From NCBI RefSeq assembly GCF_000419765.1, contig NZ_ATTQ01000022.1, positions 38,076-102,075 of the forward strand: a stretch of 64,000 bases of DNA, written 5' to 3'. Source of the stretch: Rhizobium mongolense USDA 1844 (lineage in GTDB: Bacteria > Pseudomonadota > Alphaproteobacteria > Rhizobiales > Rhizobiaceae). Made by a program: the position numbers and the translations under genes. The notes beneath the pieces were generated by a model. It ran no database searches. It worked only from the letters and a program-made list of their open reading frames with translations, and was not told the origin of the DNA. Shown here in pieces: positions 60,001 through 64,000 of the stretch; the first letter of the stretch is position 1; each line of letters starts with the position of its first letter.

Positions 60001-62611
60001 ACATGTCCGAACCGCCCGCGACATCTTGCGGCGAGCGCTTGAAATCGCCAACCAGAGCGGCGACCTCACGTTTGCCGGATACAGCTATGCCAGTTTGAAT
60101 TCGAACCTGCTGGCGGCGGGAGATCCGCTTATGGAAGTGCAACGCCAGGCGGAGATTGGCCTTGCGTTTGCGCAGAAGGTGCGGTTCCAGTTCGTCATAG
60201 ACCTCGTCAGCGCGCAACTCGGCCTCGTCCGGACGCTGCGCGGGTTGACCCGGAAATTCGGCTCCTTCGACGACGACGGATTTGACGAACTTGAGATCGA
60301 ACGCCGGTTTTCCGACGATCCGAATTTGATTCTTGCGGAAACCTGCTACTTCGTCAGAAAACTCCAGGCGCGGTTCTTTGCGGGCGACTATGAGGCGGCC
60401 GTCGATGCGTCATTGCGGGCGCAGAGGCTACCATGGACATCGGTGTCGCATTTCGAAGAAACGCCGGAACATCATTTCTATGGCGCCTTGGCCCGCGCCG
60501 CATGCTGCGACTTTGCTGTGGCTGACCAGCGGGCGCGGCATACGGAGGCTCTGGTCGCCCACCACCGACAGCTTCAGATCTATGCGAAGAATTGCCCGGA
60601 GAACTTCGAGAACCGAGCCGCGCTGGTCGGCGCCGAGATAGCACGCCTTGAAGGCCGCGAAATCGACGCCGTGCGGCTTTACGAACAAGCGATCCGCTCG
60701 GCGCGTGCCAACGGCTTCATTCATCATGAAGCCCTCGCATATGAACTCGCCGCCCGCTTTTATGCGCAGGGAGGTTTCGAGGACTTCACTCGTCTCTATC
60801 TGCGCAACGCGCGTGGCTGCTATCTGCGCTGGGGCGCCGACGGTAAGGTGCGGCAACTCGACCAACTTTATCCTGACCTGAGAGGGGAAGAACGCGCTCC
60901 TGCTCCAACCAGCACCATTGGTGCACCGATCGAGCAACTCGATCTTGCAACCGTTATCAAGATCTCGCAAGCCGTGTCTGGCGAGATTGTCCTTCAAAAG
61001 CTGATCGACACGGTCTTGCGCACCGCCGTTGAGCAGGCGGGGGCCGAGCGCGGCCTGTTGATCCTGCCGCGTGGCGGTGAGTCACGGATCACGGCGGAGG
61101 CCACGACCGGCGGCGAAACGGTCGTGGTGCAGCTGCGTGACGAGATCGTTACCGCGATCACGCTGCCGGAATCGCTCCTTCATTATGTCTTGCGCACAAA
61201 CGAAAGCGTGGTTCTCGGCGACGCCATAGCTCAAAATCCATTTTCCGCGGACCCCTACATCTGTCAGCGCCATGCTCGTTCCATTCTCTGTGTGCCGTTG
61301 CTCAACCAGGGCCAACTGACCGGAGTACTCTATCTTGAGAACAACCTCGCCCCTCGGGTCTTCGCGCCGGCCCGGATCGCGGTGCTGAAGCTGCTCGCCT
61401 CTCAGGCAGCGATCTCACTGGAGAATACCCGGTTGTACCGCGATCTCGCTGAACGCGAAGCCAAGATCCGTCGCCTCGTCAAGGCCAACATCATCGGGAT
61501 CGTCATCTGGGATATCGAAGGTCGTATTCTTGAGGCCAACGACGCGTTCCTCTGCATGGTGGGATACGACCGAGAGGATCTTGCCTCGGGTCGGCTATCC
61601 TGGACGGACCTGACGCCGGCCGAATGGCGCGACCGCGACGCACGGACCATCGCAGAGCTGAAGCTGATCGGGGCAGTTCAACCGTTCGAGAAGGAGTACT
61701 TTCGGAAAGATGGCAGCCGTCTGCCCGTGTTGATCGGCGGTGCAATGCTGGAAGGAAGCAGGAACGAAGGTGTCTCTTTCGTCCTCGATTTGACGGAGCG
61801 CCGACAGGCGGAAGAGGCGTTACGCGAGAGCGAGGAAGCCTTGCGCGAGGCGCAGGGGCAACTGGCCCACGCGAACCGCGTCGCCACCATGGGGCAGCTC
61901 ACAGCCTCCATCGCCCATGAAGTCAATCAGCCGCTCGCCGCGTCGCTCACCAACGCCCAGGCGGCCTTGCGCTGGCTCGGTACCTATCCGCCGAATCTGG
62001 AGGAGGTGGCTCAGGCGCTCGGCCGGATCGTCGAGAACGCCAATCGGGCCGGTGATGTCATTGGCCGGATCCGCGCCTTGGTCAAGAAGGAGCCCCCTCG
62101 CAAGGGGCAGTTCGACCTCAATGAAGCCATTCGTCACGTGATCGCCTTGACCGGCAGTGAAGTGCTCCGGCAAGGCGTCACGCTGCAGACCGAATTCGCG
62201 ACGAGCCTCCCGTCCGTGGAAGGGGATCGCGTTCAGCTGCAACAGGTGATCCTAAACCTGATCATGAACGCCATCGAGGCGATGAGCGGCATTAATGAAG
62301 AAGAGCGCAAGTTGCTGATCAGCACCGAGACAGAGGCCTCAGGAGGCGTGGTCGTCGGGGTGCGCGACTCGGGTCCAGGCCTGGACCCGCAAAGTATGGA
62401 CCGCCTTTTTGAGGCCTTCTACACGACCAAATCCACCGGTATGGGTATGGGCCTGGCGATCTGCCGTTCGATCATCGAGGCTCACGGGGGCCGGCTATGG
62501 GCCACCGCGAATAAACCTCGTGGGGCAGTGTTCCTGTTCACTCTGCCTCTCGAACGAGATGAACCCGCTGGCGCAAAGCATGCCGACCAAATGGCAATGT
62601 TGGGAAACTAA
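57068..62611 (+). CDS. trifunctional STK-like/AAA ATPase/GAF-PAS sensor histidine kinase
   Basis: An 1847-residue signalling protein; TTG 57068 has GGTGGAG upstream. Residues ~1-270 form a Ser/Thr kinase-like domain with GLVHKDIKPTNILV (~116-129) and GTLAYMAPEQTG (~160-171), but DFG is replaced by TGFG (~139-142), and the Gly-rich loop and catalytic Lys are not evident, so it may be catalytically weak. An AAA-type NTPase follows with GYSGIGKS (~322-329) and LFLDDLQWLD (~449-458). A long helical TPR-like region follows, then GAF (~1307-1455), PAS (~1468-1575) and a histidine kinase with H1617 in IAHEVNQPL, NLIMNAIEAM, DSGPGLD and GMGMGLAIC. Response regulators lie just upstream. Confidence 0.9.
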   Translation: MEVLWEDGDRVFHRERRRGADGKWNPVLVVLPALEHPTLSSLERLDHEYELKDELDSAWAVRPLELVREGGRTMLVLEDPGGEPLARRLGTAMETELFLRLAIGIAAALGRTHQRGLVHKDIKPTNILVTGSGAEVRLTGFGIATRLSRERQAPEPPEVIAGTLAYMAPEQTGRMNRSIDSRSDLYALGVTLYEMLTGSLPFAASDPMEWVHCHIARQAMPPNERTADVSPAVSAIVMKLLAKTAEERYQTAGGVEHDLRRCLSQWEMQGRIDAFPLGERDIPDRLLIPEKLYGREREVETLLTAFDRVVLSGAPELVLVSGYSGIGKSAVVNELHKVLVPPRGLFASGKFDQYKKDIPYATLAQAFQGLLKGLLAKSEADLAPWREALSETLGPNGQLMVDLVPELKLIIGDQPPVAELSPQDAQRRFQLIFRRFISVFARPEHPLALFLDDLQWLDAATLDLLEDLLTRSDLQHLMLIGAYRDNEVTAAHPLMRKLDAIKTAGGKVAEITLAPLTQDYLQQLIADALHCQPERAAPLAQMMLDKTGGNPFFVRQFLFSLAEEGMLTFDHDAACWSWDLERIHAKGYTDNVVHLMVGKLARLPPETREALQQFACLGNIADTTMLSLVLETPEEQVPEALWPAVAHELLERLAGAYRFVHDRVQEAAYSLIPEERRGELHLRIGRLLAANTAPELIEDYVFEIVSQLNRGAALITSAEEREQLAKFNLLAGRRAKASTAYASALNYFVAGTTLLPEDAWERQHQLAFALELNRAECEFLIGALADAEERLAQLANCAVCSDDQAAVACLRIDLYAALGQTSRSAAVGLDYLRQHLGIDWSPHPVDEEVQREYGRIWSQLGSRAIEELIDLPLMSDPASSATLDILTRLVGAVWHTDANLACMAICLAVNLSLERGNSDGSCYHYVSLGYIAGPRFGDYAAGFRFGRLGCQLVEERELKRFQARTYKDFGAHVIPWTRHVRTARDILRRALEIANQSGDLTFAGYSYASLNSNLLAAGDPLMEVQRQAEIGLAFAQKVRFQFVIDLVSAQLGLVRTLRGLTRKFGSFDDDGFDELEIERRFSDDPNLILAETCYFVRKLQARFFAGDYEAAVDASLRAQRLPWTSVSHFEETPEHHFYGALARAACCDFAVADQRARHTEALVAHHRQLQIYAKNCPENFENRAALVGAEIARLEGREIDAVRLYEQAIRSARANGFIHHEALAYELAARFYAQGGFEDFTRLYLRNARGCYLRWGADGKVRQLDQLYPDLRGEERAPAPTSTIGAPIEQLDLATVIKISQAVSGEIVLQKLIDTVLRTAVEQAGAERGLLILPRGGESRITAEATTGGETVVVQLRDEIVTAITLPESLLHYVLRTNESVVLGDAIAQNPFSADPYICQRHARSILCVPLLNQGQLTGVLYLENNLAPRVFAPARIAVLKLLASQAAISLENTRLYRDLAEREAKIRRLVKANIIGIVIWDIEGRILEANDAFLCMVGYDREDLASGRLSWTDLTPAEWRDRDARTIAELKLIGAVQPFEKEYFRKDGSRLPVLIGGAMLEGSRNEGVSFVLDLTERRQAEEALRESEEALREAQGQLAHANRVATMGQLTASIAHEVNQPLAASLTNAQAALRWLGTYPPNLEEVAQALGRIVENANRAGDVIGRIRALVKKEPPRKGQFDLNEAIRHVIALTGSEVLRQGVTLQTEFATSLPSVEGDRVQLQQVILNLIMNAIEAMSGINEEERKLLISTETEASGGVVVGVRDSGPGLDPQSMDRLFEAFYTTKSTGMGMGLAICRSIIEAHGGRLWATANKPRGAVFLFTLPLERDEPAGAKHADQMAMLGN

Positions 62612-62964
62612 TGGGGCGAACGGCTGGCTGAACCTCTCGCAGCTAGTGCAGGTCTCTGCGAAGAGTGAAGGCCGTCGGCCTGGCCCCTCTCCACCGCGAG
62701 ACGACTGAGGCGGGCCGAAGCTGAATTCATCGTCATGACGCGCCAGTGTTGTCGGGCGAAATGAGAAACGGACCCCCTACCGCGCTTATCCGGCGCCTTT
62801 AGGCAGATATACAGGCTGTAGGGGCCAAGCTCGAAGCCGGTCGCCTTCCTTGGTCGCGGTCGAGGCGAGCTTTACCCAGTCGTCATAGGCTTTGGTCCCA
62901 CGACGAGCGCCGCCGTTGGCCTACAGCGGGTTCACGGATGGCGGGAACGGAAGATGAAGCCGGA
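62612..62964. other. 353-base stretch with a possible decayed small gene
   Basis: No intact gene is supported. On the minus strand near 62780-62935 two frames read ANGGARRGTKAYDDWVKLAST then, after a shift, GFELGPYSLYICLKAPDKRG, which looks like the tail of a small protein broken by one indel and one stop. FELGPYSLYIC resembles FELGDHTLCLF in the small gene at 63402, so it may be a relic of the same family. Confidence 0.35.
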
Positions 62965-63399
62965 TCATATGCGGTTCCATTCCGGCTGGCCGGCGCAACC
63001 AACATATGAGATGAGTTTTGGTCGCGATGGCTTGGGAGCGGGCTTAGCCTTGACCTTGCGGGCTCTTGCCTTCAGCTTCTTGGGCTTGCCGGCTTGAACG
63101 GGATTGGTTGATCCCTTCGCCCTGCCCTTGCGCGCGATAATGACGACTTCGCAGTCTTCCGGCCTCGCATAGCATCGGAACGCCGTCTTGCCGTTATAGC
63201 CTTCGCCCTTCAGCATCTGGGCCAAGCCCATGTCGCGAAGCTGGTAGTAGAGGTAATAGATCGAGCGGCGATGACGGTAGCCGAGGTCCGTAGCTGCGTC
63301 TTCGATGCTAAAGGCTATGTCCGTGCCGATTGGTCCCCATGACGACATATAAGCAAGGAAGGTTTCCTGAGCTTCTGTTATTCTCAAAGGCGCGGTCAT
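62965..63399 (-). CDS. hypothetical protein with winged-helix-like N-terminus and basic tail
   Basis: A 144-residue protein from ATG 63399, preceded by GGAGCG. The N-terminal ~85 residues (MTAPLRITEAQETFLAYMSS, FSIEDAATDLGYRHRRSIYYLYYQLRDMGL) look like a helix-turn-helix or winged helix. The C-terminal ~45 residues are very basic (KPKKLKARARKVKAKPAPKP), as in nucleic-acid-binding tails. I do not recognise the family. Its start lies 2 bases after the stop of the preceding small gene, so they are an operon; the mix of features suggests a mobile-element origin. Confidence 0.6.
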   Translation of the reverse strand: MTAPLRITEAQETFLAYMSSWGPIGTDIAFSIEDAATDLGYRHRRSIYYLYYQLRDMGLAQMLKGEGYNGKTAFRCYARPEDCEVVIIARKGRAKGSTNPVQAGKPKKLKARARKVKAKPAPKPSRPKLISYVGCAGQPEWNRI

Positions 63400-63401
63400 G
63401 A

Positions 63402-63596
63402 TCACGCTCCCTGGTTCGGAACGAATAGGCAAAGCGTATGGTCGCCTAGCTCAAAGTTGGCGCCCTTCGCACATTGGTGGAATTTGCCATCGGGCGATTG
63501 CCCAATACGTTTGTCATTGTAAGGGATGGTTCGTGCGTGGTGGCGACGTACCAGCCGGTAGGTCATCGGAACGCCGATCGCTTGGCTTGATGCCAT
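63402..63596 (-). CDS. small HQC/LFVP-motif protein
   Basis: A frame of 64 residues from ATG 63596 (ATG 63566 also possible), ending GKFHQCAKGANFELGDHTLCLFVPNQGA. The C-terminus shares FHQC...(T)(L/I)CLFVP with the partial gene at the window edge, so the two are homologous, which supports coding status. It is 2 bases from the next gene start. A longer frame on the same strand (63514-63780), in another phase, overlaps its 5' part; the HQC match favours this frame. The function is unknown. Confidence 0.5.
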   Translation of the reverse strand: MASSQAIGVPMTYRLVRRHHARTIPYNDKRIGQSPDGKFHQCAKGANFELGDHTLCLFVPNQGA

Positions 63597-63779
63597 GGTC
63601 ACGAAACTCACTGAAGGGCAAAGATCCTCGAAGTCCTCTACAAGGCGGACAAACCCGAGCGAGTAGCACGATAGACCGAACCGCGTCCCAGACACGTACA
63701 GGGTAAAGGCTGATCTCCGGGCGTGCAAAGCTTGTCCCCCGGGAGGGGATTGTTTCGCGCGGCATGACGGAAAACGTCA

Positions 63780-63911
63780 TCAAATGTGCTTCAGGGTCCA
63801 AATTCGGCACTGATGGATAGGCGGCATCTGGATCGAATTACCTGATGGCATCGTCCAGCCTTCTGACATGCGCTGCAGATCGATTTCGATGCGGTTGAGG
63901 TCTTGTGTCAT
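63780..63911 (-). CDS. small HQC-containing peptide (possible)
   Basis: A 43-residue frame from ATG 63911, with AGGGA 8 bases upstream, MTQDLNRIEIDLQRMSEGWTM ... PPIHQCRIWTLKHI. It carries the IHQC element and sits directly after the partial HQC/LFVP gene, as the gene at 63399 sits after its HQC/LFVP neighbour. Its TGA overlaps another ATG (TGATG) that opens an 88-residue frame of poor composition. Coding status is supported only by position and the shared HQC. Confidence 0.4.
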   Translation of the reverse strand: MTQDLNRIEIDLQRMSEGWTMPSGNSIQMPPIHQCRIWTLKHI

Positions 63912-63922
63912 GGTGACAATCC

Positions 63923-64000
63923 CTAGAAGGAGCGCGGAGGAACGAACAGGCAAATGGTGCGACCCGTGGGCTCGCCGGCCACCGTGCATTGGTGAAACTG
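63923..64000 (-). CDS. HQC/LFVP-motif protein, 3' end only
   Basis: A frame entering from the right window edge ends QFHQCTVAGEPTGRTICLFVPPRSF with TAG at 63925-63923. Its last 25 residues match the C-terminus of the small protein at 63402 (FHQC, T-C-L-F-V-P). The start lies outside the window. Confidence 0.5.
   Translation of the reverse strand, partial: QFHQCTVAGEPTGRTICLFVPPRSF

Noticed and set aside
63514..63780. 88-residue frame whose ATG overlaps the previous stop (TGATG)
   Set aside because: Poor composition (many Pro, Arg, Ser) and overlap with the HQC/LFVP frame that has a homologue in the window; kept only as an alternative.
1..64000. CRISPR arrays, rRNA genes, intact insertion sequences
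   Set aside because: No regularly spaced direct repeats, rRNA motifs or transposase signatures were seen on reading through the window.

Overview
The window reads as chromosome-type DNA from an alphaproteobacterium of the Rhizobiaceae (Rhizobium/Agrobacterium-like). The evidence is high GC with strong third-position GC bias, a PodJ-type polarity protein, families common in this group (DUF982, DUF6460, TIGR02186, paired YitT proteins), palindromic intergenic repeats of the rhizobial mosaic (RIME) kind, and ActR/RegA- and FixJ-like regulators. The species cannot be fixed from the sequence alone.

Layout. 0-2.6 kb: end of a small basic protein gene, tRNA-Thr(GGT), and several small exported or hypothetical proteins, one a frameshifted lipoprotein. 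2.7-8.9 kb: UvrD-like helicase, 3-hydroxyisobutyryl-CoA hydrolase, UDP-glucose 4-epimerase, class I aminotransferase, MscL. 9.1-13.6 kb: an SSS-transporter/hybrid histidine kinase, a cold-shock protein and a VOC protein. 13.7-19.4 kb: a fatty-acid beta-oxidation operon (acyl-CoA dehydrogenase, thiolase, FadJ-like multifunctional enzyme) behind a 22-bp palindromic operator. 19.5-24.8 kb: VOC protein, EamA exporter divergent from a MocR regulator, and a Cys/Met-type PLP enzyme divergent from an Lrp regulator. 25-31 kb: PodJ-like polarity factor, C39-like peptidase, D-Ala-D-Ala ligase, and the remnant of an ArsR/SRPBCC gene pair. 31.3-36.3 kb: TauE/SafE permease plus its TIGR02186 partner, an HxlR regulator divergent from a RibD-type reductase, a twice-frameshifted UspA gene, a lytic-transglycosylase-like lipoprotein. 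35.6-43.7 kb: PdeM nuclease with a DEXH helicase (ligase-associated DNA damage set), two YitT paralogues flanking an Rrf2/carboxymuconolactone decarboxylase pair, a TPR methyltransferase, DUF6460 and CAP proteins. 43.8-51.2 kb: a four-gene RND efflux operon (two adaptor lipoproteins, pump, alpha/beta hydrolase) divergent from a TetR regulator across three similar operator-like elements.

51.4-64 kb looks accessory. It holds a stand-alone glycoamylase-family hydrolase (a family linked to beta-1,2-glucan), a REC-only regulator, a decayed phaZ fragment, a FixJ-like LuxR response regulator, an ActR-like regulator whose phospho-acceptor Asp is Glu, two predicted small RNAs that each expose CUCCUCCC in a hairpin loop, and a 1847-residue STK-like/AAA/GAF/PAS/histidine kinase. 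I read the kinase, regulators and sRNA candidates as a signalling island, and this is the most interesting part of the window. The right edge holds small overlapping genes sharing a C-terminal HQC...LFVP motif, continuing beyond the window.

Four small genes appear broken by 1-2 base indels (near 2490, 34317, 34729 and 40857), so either pseudogenisation or residual sequencing error should be considered. No rRNA, CRISPR array, replication origin or intact insertion sequence was seen.
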